Assembly (NCBI GenBank): GCA_009927065.1
Contig: RFNU01000145.1
Location: 1-12,838 of the forward strand
Origin: a bacterium
GTDB lineage: Bacteria; Pseudomonadota; Gammaproteobacteria; Berkiellales; Berkiellaceae
Reading direction: 5' to 3'
Length of the DNA stretch: 12,838 bases
Position 1 is the stretch's first letter, and every line of letters starts with the position of its first letter. Of the stretch, positions 1 to 7,630 are shown piece by piece. The translations under genes and the position numbers were made by a program. Under the pieces are notes generated by a model. That model ran no database searches and was not told the origin of the DNA. It worked only from the letters and a program-made list of their open reading frames with translations.

Positions 1-69
1 TTAAACACCAGCGAATCATTGCTGTTGCTTAATCGGAAGCCCATCTTCTTTAGGGGATGGGTAGTTCAC
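1..69 (+). mobile_element. Right end of an IS200/IS605-type (TnpB-family) element, truncated by the window edge
   Basis: Bases 11-69 match bases 7550-7608 at 58 of 59 positions; the only difference is 43 (A) against 7582 (C). The segment carries a hairpin with stem cccatc (40-45) / gatggg (56-61) and ends in tagttcac, a form familiar from the right ends of IS200/IS605 elements. Frame 1 is open from base 1 to a TAA at 118-120 and reads through the hairpin as LLLLNRKPIFFRGW. TnpB reading frames often run into the right-end structure in this way, so this may be the last codons of a tnpB gene lying to the left. The tnpB part is inference; the repeat and hairpin are seen directly. Confidence 0.6.
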
Positions 70-150
70 AGTCACATAATGATTGTTATCAATGTTAATG
101 TCATCTTGCCCACACTATAAATATTGGCTTGACATTGTTAATGAAATAAT

Positions 151-169
151 GGCCAAAGCTATTTTGGCC
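151..169 (-). terminator. Hairpin downstream of the ankyrin gene, possible terminator
   Basis: A perfect 7-bp stem (ggccaaa / tttggcc) encloses a 5-base loop. Read on the minus strand, the hairpin is followed by attatttcatt, which is only moderately U-rich. It lies about 90 bases past the ankyrin stop. It could end that transcript, but the weak U-tract keeps this tentative. Confidence 0.35.
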
Positions 170-215
170 TATGAATTTCAAACTTATAGGATGTTGTTTT
201 TATCGTTAAAGATCC

Positions 216-242
216 AAGTAACAGTTGTTTTGACTGTTACTT
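216..242 (-). terminator. Hairpin immediately after the ankyrin stop codon
   Basis: A perfect 9-bp inverted repeat (aagtaacag / ctgttactt) encloses a 9-base loop, 18 bases beyond the TAA of the ankyrin gene. No run of T follows it on the minus strand, so it is not a textbook intrinsic terminator. It could protect the transcript 3' end, or act together with the second hairpin at 151-169. Confidence 0.35.
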
Positions 243-260
243 GATTGCAAGACCACTTAT

Positions 261-3200
261 TTATGGATGAAGTCTTTCAGACAGACTCCGCTTGCGCTTT
301 TTGGAGTTCGTTAAAGAGGGAGTGCTAAAACAGATCATTGGGGTTGAGGTGATTGCATGGTCGTTAGATTGTCTTGACAATAAGATCGCCCCATCCTGCT
401 GTTCATCACCTTCAAGCATATGGTTGCTTTCCTTCAAGCAGCTTAACAATATTTCATCTCCTTCTTTTTTAGCCCAATTAAAAAAGGTATAGCCATCATG
501 ATTTGTTTTTTTAGGATCGAATCCAGGGTTTATGAGAAGATGGCTGATAATGTCTTTACGCTCAGGAACATTGTCTAGCAACTTGATGATGTTTAAAAGA
601 TGAGCATCCATATTAAAGCATGTAAAAGGTGAATGCTGCGTAGAAGACTGACAAAATAAATCGAGTGTTTCTAAAAATGCTCTTTTAAGCTTGTTGCGTT
701 TATATTTATCGAGTGTTTCTAAGGTGCTAGACCAGAAATTTATTAATTCAAACAATAAAGGTTGACCTTGACTATTAAGCTCATTAAGATCGAGGCTGTG
801 AATGCGACTCAACTTATCAAAAAGCTGGAATTTTCTTCTCTTAAGAATAAACTCAATCATTCCAATCCCATCTTTGTCTCTTTGCTGTAAGTTTAAACCA
901 GGATGTTGAAGCATTTTCGTAATGCAGCCGTCAATGCTAAGATTTTTTGTGATGGCTATATTTAATAATGGTTCTTCGTTTTCACCGGTTAAATTAATAT
1001 CTACTTTCAATGGAAAATCCATCATCACTGAAATAGCACCTGAATGACGACAGCGTATTGCATACATAAGCGGTGTAAGACCATCATGATTACGAGCGTT
1101 AGCGTGAGGAATTGTAGTTAATACTTGCTTTAATATTTTGCTCTGGAGAGCAAAATTCTTCACAGCTAAATGAGCAATCGTATTGCCTTTCATATCAGAT
1201 AATAAACTTTGTTCCTCTGTATTATCACTTAATAAGTAACCTTTAGGATCTTTTAAAAGCAAATCAACTACCTGGGGCTCAATATCCCGATCTTTATAAT
1301 TCATATTCATGAATCTCATGATGGTTGTGAGTCCTTTTGCATCTCTTTGAAAAAGCAATGATGGATTAAGATCGATCGCTTGTGAGATAAATTCTAAATA
1401 CAGTGCCTTGAGTCTTGCATTCGAATAGACACCAAGTGGGTACTGCAAGATCATGTCTAATAAATTCGTACCATTTTTGTGTTGATAGAGGGCAGCTCTT
1501 GGGTATCTTGTTAAAATTTTCATGGCAAATTCAATGTGGGTTGGTGCATATTGAACAAGAAGCATAATAGAATCGATTAAATGATTATCCTCATCCATGA
1601 TCAGCATTGAATACAAACGATGATTATCTTTCAGGATATTTTTTAATATATAGACTTGCTCATCATTAAATAATGTTGTGCGAATTGTTTCTTTAGTAAG
1701 CTGGCTCACAAGAGTATTTAACTCTTGATCAAGGGAAGGTGTTTCTCGCATCAGATTACGTAAGATTTCTAAATCGTTAGATGTAAATTTTTTAAGCGCG
1801 CAAATTGTCCTGACATTTAAACAAAAAGGATCGATGTTAAAAATAGCTTCAGCGAAATGAATGTTCTTTATCTTAAGAGCGATAAGAAAAGGAGTTTCCT
1901 TTCTTGTGTTCAGTGCTTTATAGTCATCATTGATGTAGGAACGAATGGCATTCAACCCTGTTAGCGTGCCGTTGCGAGCGGCATAATGTGTTAATGTATT
2001 TTCTGTATTATCTTTTCTTTTTAACTCCTCTGTTATATTAAAACGAGAATCGTTTTCAAATAAACTCATTAAGATCTGAATACTATCACCATTATGATCA
2101 TACTCAACTGCCCGCATTATGGGTAATACTCCTTGATTATCTGGGGTCCGAGATAAAAAAGGATTACGTTTTACTAAACCTGATAAAAACATAATATTTC
2201 TATTATTCTCGAATAGATTTCCTTCAAAAAGGTAATGCAAAAGATTTTTTCCTTCATGATTAGTATCAGAAGTATCGTATTTTCTTTTCTTTAAAAAAAT
2301 CGAAAATAATCTTAACGATTTCATTTTAATCATTTTTAATACGGGAGTCTCGCCAAGAAAATCTTTTTTTGATAAGTCAATAGAAGGATGGCGCAGTAAT
2401 TTATTCACAAGATATAAATCAGTACTATTTTTGGCTCTATGAAGCGGAGTCATTTGATATTGATCGAGTTGATTAACATCAACGCCTACCTCATCAATTA
2501 AGAAATCAACAACAAGTCGATAAAAAGGAAAATGATCTAACGGGTTCTCGGCAAGTATATGTAGTGCGGCTGCCGGTATAGGTATGTTTAGAGCAAGAAG
2601 TTTTTTAATCAACCACAGATCGTGTCTTGCAATTGCTTCTCGCATAACATTTGCTGTAATGATTTCTTCTTTGGTGAATTGAGGTAAAAGGAGATCTAAC
2701 ATTCTTCTATCAGCAATTTGATTCACTACCAGTCCTAGAGCTGAAAGAGTTATTTGAGGACTATTGACATTCATGAGCATTTCAACAATTTTAAAATGAC
2801 CATTGATTGCGGCTAAATCTATCAGACAATAAGCTATATAGCGATCAGCATCTCTGGTATGAACATTAACAGGATTGTTATATCTTGTATCTAATAAAAC
2901 CTCCAAGCTTTTAGATAACCCATTTTCTGCACAATACACTGCAAATTTCCATTTTAATTCAGGAATATTTTTTTCAGGATATTGGAATATTCTTTCAAAA
3001 AAGTTAGCTATTGTTTCATCATTGCATCGGGTTATTATTCTTGATATCCATTCCAGTTGATCATCTAAATCGAATTGGTCAAGACTAGGATTATCTTCAG
3101 CAAATCTTGTCATGACATCATAACTCAAGTAACGAGTTTGTAGATTGCGTGAGATGAGTTCATTGGTGATGATTATTTGATCATCATGCATCTGTAAAAT

Positions 3201-4808
3201 TTGAGATAATAAGGATTCACATGGTAGAAAGCTGATGTGGTTTTTGTTCGCTGTTTGAATATAACCACGCATCATGTTTTCTTCACAATATTCTAAACGA
3301 TCACCAATGAAATCTTTTTGTAATGATAAAAGCCTCATCATGCTGTCATGATGTGACTGATCAAGGACCGATTGCGTCCTATCTTGATTCCAAATCGCTT
3401 TTTTAAAGGATATTGTTTCTTTTTGAAAAAAACGATCAAAAATATTTTTAATTTCTTCATGATCTGAATTGTCAAACCCAAATAAAAAGGCTTCAAGACT
3501 TTGCTCATATTCTTGTTGATTGAAACGACACAAACGCTCTTCCAAAAGCTTTTTAGCATTATTTCCCATAATACATTCTATTTGATCGTGTGATACAAGC
3601 TCATCTGGATTTGTTTGTAAAAAATAGGGTGCAAGATTATTTTCAAGTGTTTTTATTTTGATAATCATGTCTAAAGGAATATGCGTCTGATTTTGGTTCA
3701 AATCTTTCTTAATAGCTTTTAGCTTCATAAACTCTGCGTGGTCTTTATAAATTTTATCAAGAGAGTTATTTGGATTTTTTCTATACAATCTTATGAAGTG
3801 CATCTGCAGTGAAGCGTATTCATCGCAAGACATATTTTTACGGATAGCAAGGGCGATTGAGCATTCTGTCAGCTGATAAGGTCCTTTCTTTAAAAAAGCA
3901 TATAAGCTTGATAAAAAAACATTCGGCATCATAAAAGGGTCAAGAGTATAGTCTGTGCAAAGATCGACATATTTTTTTATGTAGTATTCTTTTTCAGACA
4001 GTCCCTCCATGGGATTTTTTTTCTCTGTATTAAAACGAATATATGTCGTGGCATCATAGAGTCTTTCTTCTAAACCCGGCATGCAACTGTAATTTGTTCC
4101 ATCAAAAAACTTTTTAATCTCGTCTTTGTAAGCGGTCATATTATGGTAATGATGAGAAAGAAGTATCCCAAGATTGAATACATAGTGTTCAGCTTGCTCA
4201 GGAGAGTCAATCAGATCTAACAGCTGAGCCAGAATAAGAAAACCGGAAGCTTTTTTTTCAAATTCCTTAAAAATAAAGATTGAATACTCAAGCATTTCAT
4301 TTTTAAGGCAGTTAATGAATTTTTCTTTCTCTTCAATACTCATAGCCGGCCATTCGTTAGATTCTGCTGACCCTATCATATCAAAAGCTGACATTAATCT
4401 AGGGTCGTTGTTTTTGAGATCAAAAAAGAGTTGAAAACGCTCTTGATAGTGTTTGTGGTGAGAGAAGAGATCGTCTTTATTACTATGGGGATCGAGAGTA
4501 CAGCAAGATGCTTTACCTATCCATTCTTTGGATAGAGCCCGCTCTGAATAGAACAGGCTTCTATTATGAACATTTAAATCGACATTATTGTCAAAGGCTC
4601 TCTGTCTAAAAGGGTATTCTCTTTTGAAACGATCCTCAAGACAATGAAGTTTTTTCTTCCATATTTTTGAAGCAAAACCTGATAAAAGAGGATCGCTATT
4701 GAAGGCGGTTTTCAAAGCCCGCATTTCACCAGGTCTCACACCGCGGTTTTGTTGAGAAATGTCTTCAATAAAGCAGGAAATGTCAGCAAGAGAATGAAAA
4801 GTTGGCAT
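261..4808 (-). CDS. Giant ankyrin-repeat protein with C-terminal nuclear localisation motif, candidate secreted effector
   Basis: The product has 1515 residues. Residues 1 to about 640 are helical and charged, with no domain I recognise. From about 645 to 1485 there are many degenerate ankyrin units. The clearest are LIDLAAINGHFKIVEMLM near 660, YQMTPLHRAKN near 785, LTHYAARNGTL near 970 and NHDGLTPLMYAI near 1235. The extreme C-terminus is SKKRKRSLSERLHP, with KKRKR at 1503-1507, a classical monopartite nuclear import signal. No signal peptide or membrane segment is evident. Ankyrin proteins of this size are a common class of type IV effectors in intracellular bacteria, so host-cell action, perhaps in the nucleus, is inferred. 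The ATG at 4808 is the first in the frame. No good Shine-Dalgarno precedes it and the leader is very AT-rich. The gene is monocistronic and divergent from the VWA locus. It could instead be a cytoplasmic scaffold protein. Confidence 0.85.
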   Translation of the reverse strand: MPTFHSLADISCFIEDISQQNRGVRPGEMRALKTAFNSDPLLSGFASKIWKKKLHCLEDRFKREYPFRQRAFDNNVDLNVHNRSLFYSERALSKEWIGKASCCTLDPHSNKDDLFSHHKHYQERFQLFFDLKNNDPRLMSAFDMIGSAESNEWPAMSIEEKEKFINCLKNEMLEYSIFIFKEFEKKASGFLILAQLLDLIDSPEQAEHYVFNLGILLSHHYHNMTAYKDEIKKFFDGTNYSCMPGLEERLYDATTYIRFNTEKKNPMEGLSEKEYYIKKYVDLCTDYTLDPFMMPNVFLSSLYAFLKKGPYQLTECSIALAIRKNMSCDEYASLQMHFIRLYRKNPNNSLDKIYKDHAEFMKLKAIKKDLNQNQTHIPLDMIIKIKTLENNLAPYFLQTNPDELVSHDQIECIMGNNAKKLLEERLCRFNQQEYEQSLEAFLFGFDNSDHEEIKNIFDRFFQKETISFKKAIWNQDRTQSVLDQSHHDSMMRLLSLQKDFIGDRLEYCEENMMRGYIQTANKNHISFLPCESLLSQILQMHDDQIIITNELISRNLQTRYLSYDVMTRFAEDNPSLDQFDLDDQLEWISRIITRCNDETIANFFERIFQYPEKNIPELKWKFAVYCAENGLSKSLEVLLDTRYNNPVNVHTRDADRYIAYCLIDLAAINGHFKIVEMLMNVNSPQITLSALGLVVNQIADRRMLDLLLPQFTKEEIITANVMREAIARHDLWLIKKLLALNIPIPAAALHILAENPLDHFPFYRLVVDFLIDEVGVDVNQLDQYQMTPLHRAKNSTDLYLVNKLLRHPSIDLSKKDFLGETPVLKMIKMKSLRLFSIFLKKRKYDTSDTNHEGKNLLHYLFEGNLFENNRNIMFLSGLVKRNPFLSRTPDNQGVLPIMRAVEYDHNGDSIQILMSLFENDSRFNITEELKRKDNTENTLTHYAARNGTLTGLNAIRSYINDDYKALNTRKETPFLIALKIKNIHFAEAIFNIDPFCLNVRTICALKKFTSNDLEILRNLMRETPSLDQELNTLVSQLTKETIRTTLFNDEQVYILKNILKDNHRLYSMLIMDEDNHLIDSIMLLVQYAPTHIEFAMKILTRYPRAALYQHKNGTNLLDMILQYPLGVYSNARLKALYLEFISQAIDLNPSLLFQRDAKGLTTIMRFMNMNYKDRDIEPQVVDLLLKDPKGYLLSDNTEEQSLLSDMKGNTIAHLAVKNFALQSKILKQVLTTIPHANARNHDGLTPLMYAIRCRHSGAISVMMDFPLKVDINLTGENEEPLLNIAITKNLSIDGCITKMLQHPGLNLQQRDKDGIGMIEFILKRRKFQLFDKLSRIHSLDLNELNSQGQPLLFELINFWSSTLETLDKYKRNKLKRAFLETLDLFCQSSTQHSPFTCFNMDAHLLNIIKLLDNVPERKDIISHLLINPGFDPKKTNHDGYTFFNWAKKEGDEILLSCLKESNHMLEGDEQQDGAILLSRQSNDHAITSTPMICFSTPSLTNSKKRKRSLSERLHP

Positions 4809-4831
4809 ATTTTTTAATGATTTTTTATATT

Positions 4832-4859
4832 AGCATAATTTAACATAAAACACTTTGAA
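4832..4859 (-). promoter_or_regulatory. Candidate promoter of the ankyrin gene
   Basis: On the minus strand, TTCAAA (4854-4859) and TATGCT (4832-4837) are 16 bases apart, upstream of the ATG at 4808. This predicts a leader of roughly 16 bases, consistent with the lack of a Shine-Dalgarno sequence. The surroundings are so AT-rich that chance matches are likely. Confidence 0.3.
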
Positions 4860-4988
4860 GTAGTAGTATGATTTTTATGAAAATTTATCTGCATGAAATG
4901 AGGAGAAATACTGCATTAATAGTATTCAATAATATAATCAAACAACTATAGAAATAACATATCTTCATTAAGTAAGGTTCATAGGCTA

Positions 4989-5150
4989 ATGAACTATGCT
5001 GGGTGTAAGCGTATCCTTGATAGCATTATGAGGGCATTAGGCATTTGTACACGCGTATGGCACTATAGACAAAATCTTTTAGCTATCGCGATTGGCCTGT
5101 GTGACATAGTTGATATTGCAATAATTTCATGTTACGTTGAGATGAGTTAA
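4989..5150 (+). CDS. Possible small protein of 53 residues upstream of the VWA locus
   Basis: An ATG at 4989 opens a frame of 53 codons ending in TAA at 5148-5150, 22 bases before the next start. The product begins MNYAGCKRILDSIMRALG and ends in a hydrophobic stretch (LLAIAIGLCDIVDIAIISCYV), as in a small membrane protein. A possible Shine-Dalgarno, taagg, lies 11 bases upstream, which is farther than ideal. I recognise no family. It could be a real leader gene, a decayed fragment or a chance frame. Its position directly ahead of, and on the strand of, the VWA locus is the main point in its favour. Confidence 0.25.
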   Translation: MNYAGCKRILDSIMRALGICTRVWHYRQNLLAIAIGLCDIVDIAIISCYVEMS

Positions 5151-5172
5151 AATTTGATAATAGGTCTTAAAA

Positions 5173-5541
5173 ATGGATGCAACCGGTACTTTTTTTAGCA
5201 TGATAGGACAAGTGGTTGCGACATCAGTCGAAGCGAGCAGAGCGTCAGATCCAGTAGTAGCACGAGATCGATGGGTTGTAGTTGATGATGAGGTTACTCC
5301 CCCGACATTTGAGGCTCAAATTTTAGCTGGAAGGGGCGTAAGAGTTGATCCTGAACTTTTACAGTATCTTAGCGAAAAAACCGATATGCCAATTTTTGCT
5401 GAGCCGGTAGATCAAGGAGCGTTTTTTCATTTAAGCGTTGGGGGTGACCGTTCTGATATTGATGACCGGCGTCTTAAAATGGTTGCTGAACAACTTGGTA
5501 TACCTACTTTGATAAGAAAAGTGCCGAGTGATTTTTTTTAA
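5173..5541 (+). CDS. N-terminal piece of an interrupted VWA locus, 122 residues, function unknown
   Basis: The frame starts at ATG 5173 and ends at TAA 5539-5541, just after a run of eight T. The product, including the segment ILAGRGVRVDPELLQYLSEK, shows no family I recognise, no signal peptide and no membrane segment. After the stop the same frame stays open without interruption through 5542-5655 into the VWA gene. That continuation reads as acidic, serine-rich, protein-like sequence (KEDEGWSPSSLSDDD). The simplest reading is that this was, or in relatives still is, the N-terminus of one protein of about 707 residues, cut by a nonsense mutation. The segment looks somewhat more GC-rich than the VWA part by eye. 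Only a weak Shine-Dalgarno-like taggtc precedes the ATG. It could also be an independent small gene. Confidence 0.6.
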   Translation: MDATGTFFSMIGQVVATSVEASRASDPVVARDRWVVVDDEVTPPTFEAQILAGRGVRVDPELLQYLSEKTDMPIFAEPVDQGAFFHLSVGGDRSDIDDRRLKMVAEQLGIPTLIRKVPSDFF

Positions 5542-5655
5542 ATTTTATGCTTTAAAGAAGATGAAGGCTGGTCACCATCATCTCTTAGTGATGATGACTC
5601 ACAAATTATTTCTTCATTATTTACTGAAACAACTGCTGAAGCTACTTTAAAAGAG

Positions 5656-7299
5656 TTGATGATCCAATTAAAAGTAATGTTAAGTGAAAAAGTTATTGAT
5701 GCTATTTTGCCTCAAGACGGACAATTAGTTTCAGCTATATCAAAAAAACAACTCATCGAAAAGCTAGAAGAAGACTTATCAGATTTTATGCGCATTCAAC
5801 GTTCTGAAAGTAATGTGGGGCAACAGTTTGGCTTCAGTGGCACTGAAGATCCAAAATGTTACAGAGTCATCTTCGAGTTAACAACTTTTTTAGAAAAGTT
5901 AACGCTCGCTGGCATAAGTAATAAAATTACAGATGAGCTATTAAATGTCAAATTTGCTCTTTTTATGCGCAATGAAGACTGGGTTAACTTTAGCGTGCAA
6001 CATGTTGAGTCTTTATCTGTTATGCTTTGCGGCGATCAGCGATTGTTAAAGCCAGAACAAGATGCTACAACTGATTATGATTTGTTAACATTAGGGATTA
6101 AAGTTTGCCCTGGTTCCAGTTTGATGACTATCAGAAAAATAAAGGTGATCGCTGATATCAGTGGAAGCATGCAAGGGTCATTAGATCTTTTAAAAGAAGG
6201 GATGAGGTTATCTCTTCATAATCTTATTGAACAGGCAATAAAAATGAAAACATCATCTTTACCTGTTAGCATTATTTTTCATGATACAACTATTTTTGCA
6301 GAAACATTTGATGTAATGAATAAAGAGCAGCGCGATGCAATGTTTGCTTTTATTGCTCAAAAGGAGATTGGGGGTGGAACAGAGTATATAGAAGCCTATA
6401 CGGAAGCATTTAAAGAAGAGTTAACTGCCAACGATCTTGTGATAGCTTTTACTGATGGCCAGCCTAATAGTTATCGGGGCGGAGATTACGCACAATATGT
6501 TTCAAGCATGTTGAGGTTGGATAAATTTCCAGCACGATTTTATGGATTTTACATTGGAAACGAAGGTGCTCCCGCTATTAATATATTAAGGGCTATTGGC
6601 TCATTATCTGCAGGAGGATTTATTTATCCGGTCAATCAAAGAAATTTCATAGTGCAATGTGAACGCATAAGCTTTCCGAGCGGGTCATTTGTGTTAACAA
6701 TTGGAGATCTCTCTTATAAGTTAGATTATGGAATATTTCGTTACATCACTGTACCGTTACCAAAAGAACAGCCATTTTCATTGGGTCTTATGGCTTTAAA
6801 TCTTAATGGAGTAAGCTGTTTACCAGTAAGAAAAGAGCAAATCATAGAAAGTTCAGTAGAACAAACCAAAGATAGTCTAGAAAAATTTTATGCGACGCAA
6901 ATGAAGTTTGTTTTTGAAATATTTAAATCTAACGTTCCTTCTTTTCCGAACATTAACGCTTTAAGTGAAGAAGAAATAGCTCAATTACGTGTCATTAACC
7001 AAGATATTTTAACTCGATATTTATCTTCAGCAGTGTGCGATAAAGTGACAGAATATTTAGATAATTTTAACGTATTAATAAAAGCAAGAGTGAGCGGTGA
7101 TGTTGGCCAAATGCAAGCAGCGATGGATGCACTACCTCCAGCAGTAAAATCTCTAATTTTATCAGATCCGACACAAGGATATGAGCAACGAGGGCAAGCT
7201 TTTCGCCCTAAATACCGCCAGCGGATGCGGCCCAAAAAAGACTTAAATGACCAGAAGAGCAAGCGTTCATCGCTTTTATCGTTCTTCAAGACATCGTAA
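5656..7299 (+). CDS. VWA-domain protein with intact MIDAS metal site, orphan flanking regions
   Basis: The product has 547 residues counted from TTG 5656; ATG 5659 is the next codon. A VWA domain spans about 160-330. It has all three parts of the MIDAS site: D167-I-S169-G-S171, T242 in GGGTEY, and D267 in FTDGQP. VWA domains with this site bind a divalent cation and usually a protein ligand. Residues 1-155 are helical and unassigned. Residues 400-547 are helical and end in a basic tail (QRMRPKKDLNDQKSKRSS) followed by LLSFFKTS. No signal peptide or membrane anchor is visible, so it is cytosolic or delivered by a signal-peptide-independent route. The upstream frame is open back to the TAA at 5539, and the start has only a weak aagag in front. 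The true gene may therefore begin at 5173 and be broken. Function is unknown; secretion as an effector is inference from context. Confidence 0.8.
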   Translation: MMIQLKVMLSEKVIDAILPQDGQLVSAISKKQLIEKLEEDLSDFMRIQRSESNVGQQFGFSGTEDPKCYRVIFELTTFLEKLTLAGISNKITDELLNVKFALFMRNEDWVNFSVQHVESLSVMLCGDQRLLKPEQDATTDYDLLTLGIKVCPGSSLMTIRKIKVIADISGSMQGSLDLLKEGMRLSLHNLIEQAIKMKTSSLPVSIIFHDTTIFAETFDVMNKEQRDAMFAFIAQKEIGGGTEYIEAYTEAFKEELTANDLVIAFTDGQPNSYRGGDYAQYVSSMLRLDKFPARFYGFYIGNEGAPAINILRAIGSLSAGGFIYPVNQRNFIVQCERISFPSGSFVLTIGDLSYKLDYGIFRYITVPLPKEQPFSLGLMALNLNGVSCLPVRKEQIIESSVEQTKDSLEKFYATQMKFVFEIFKSNVPSFPNINALSEEEIAQLRVINQDILTRYLSSAVCDKVTEYLDNFNVLIKARVSGDVGQMQAAMDALPPAVKSLILSDPTQGYEQRGQAFRPKYRQRMRPKKDLNDQKSKRSSLLSFFKTS

Positions 7300-7356
7300 G
7301 TTTTCGTTAAAAAAAAGAGCAATCAAGTTAGTGATGGATTATAGAACAAAGTTATC

Positions 7357-7608
7357 GTGAGCTACCCATCCCCTAAGGAAGATGGGTTTGCGATTAGACA
7401 ACAAGCAACACCATGTCCTTTATGATCAAAATACTTGCACAACCGCGTTTCTTTCAGGGGCGGGTCAAGCAAGCAATCGGCCTTTGGCCGATAGTGTGAG
7501 TGATTGCTTTATTTGTTTCTCGCTGGGCGGTTTGCGCTGGTTCTCAATAGCGAATCATTGCTGTTGCTTAATCGGAAGCCCCTCTTCTTTAGGGGATGGG
7601 TAGTTCAC
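7357..7608. mobile_element. Transposase-less 252-bp element with IS200/IS605-type ends (MITE-like)
   Basis: The outer 47 bases at 7357-7403 and 7562-7608 are imperfect inverted repeats with 40 of 47 positions matching by eye. Both begin gtga(g/a)ctacccatcccctaa and each forms its own subterminal hairpin. The right end is almost identical to the IS end at the left window edge. The interior has no transposase frame in any direction. It contains a strong hairpin at 7476-7492 nested within aagca / tgctt (7471-7475, 7505-7509). The element lies 57 bases after the VWA stop and 22 bases before the last base of the dehydrogenase gene, between convergent genes. It could serve both as a transcription stop. 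No flanking duplication is evident, as expected for IS200/IS605 insertion. Confidence 0.7.
7468..7608 (+). ncRNA. Possible TnpB-guide (omega)-type RNA remnant in the element's right half
   Basis: In IS200/IS605 elements the RNA that guides TnpB covers the right end and runs out past the element boundary into the flank, which acts as guide. The right half here shows that layout: a nested hairpin at 7471-7509, then the right-end hairpin, then the tagttcac boundary at 7608. The bases following 7608 would be the guide. No promoter was identified and no TnpB gene is in the window, so expression and function are speculative. Confidence 0.2.
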
Positions 7609-7630
7609 AAGAGCTAGGATCGGTAGTTAA

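Larger units (their letters stand above)
4809..5172. other. Divergent intergenic region between the ankyrin gene and the VWA locus
   Basis: This 364-base stretch must hold promoters for both directions. The left half is very AT-rich and contains the candidate ankyrin promoter. The right half is less AT-rich and holds a 53-codon reading frame described separately. A small inverted repeat, gttcat / atgaac (4977-4982 and 4989-4994), overlaps the start of that frame. No strong promoter pair was found in front of 5173. A GATAAT at 5156-5161 could be its -10, but no convincing -35 is visible. Confidence 0.5.
5173..7299 (+). pseudogene. Single ancestral VWA gene split by an in-frame TAA
   Basis: The 5173 and 5656 frames are the same frame. 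Between them lies one stop codon, TAA at 5539-5541, then 38 sense codons before the first usable start. A single-base insertion or deletion in the T run would not rejoin the two parts, because they are already in phase, so the lesion is a base substitution or a true stop. With the stop read as sense, the locus gives 708 codons including the stop position. The downstream VWA domain keeps all its metal-binding residues, so decay is recent or the downstream half is still translated on its own. Confidence 0.5.

Noticed and set aside
3338..3559. A 73-codon frame on the minus strand within the ankyrin gene
   Set aside because: It overlaps the ankyrin gene out of frame and has low-complexity lysine/phenylalanine-rich content typical of AT-rich shadow frames.
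5532..5541. Run of eight T before the stop as a programmed frameshift or slippage site
   Set aside because: The frames before and after the stop are the same, so a one-base slip would leave the correct frame. The plus-one and minus-one continuations end after 4 and about 39 codons respectively.
6981..7322. A 113-codon minus-strand frame opposite the end of the VWA gene
   Set aside because: It is the antisense shadow of a well-supported coding region, with no start signal and no recognisable protein features.
7382..7603. A 73-codon plus-strand frame inside the small repeat element
   Set aside because: It lies within the inverted ends and hairpins of the element, shows no transposase or TnpB features, and is explained by stop-poor palindromic DNA.
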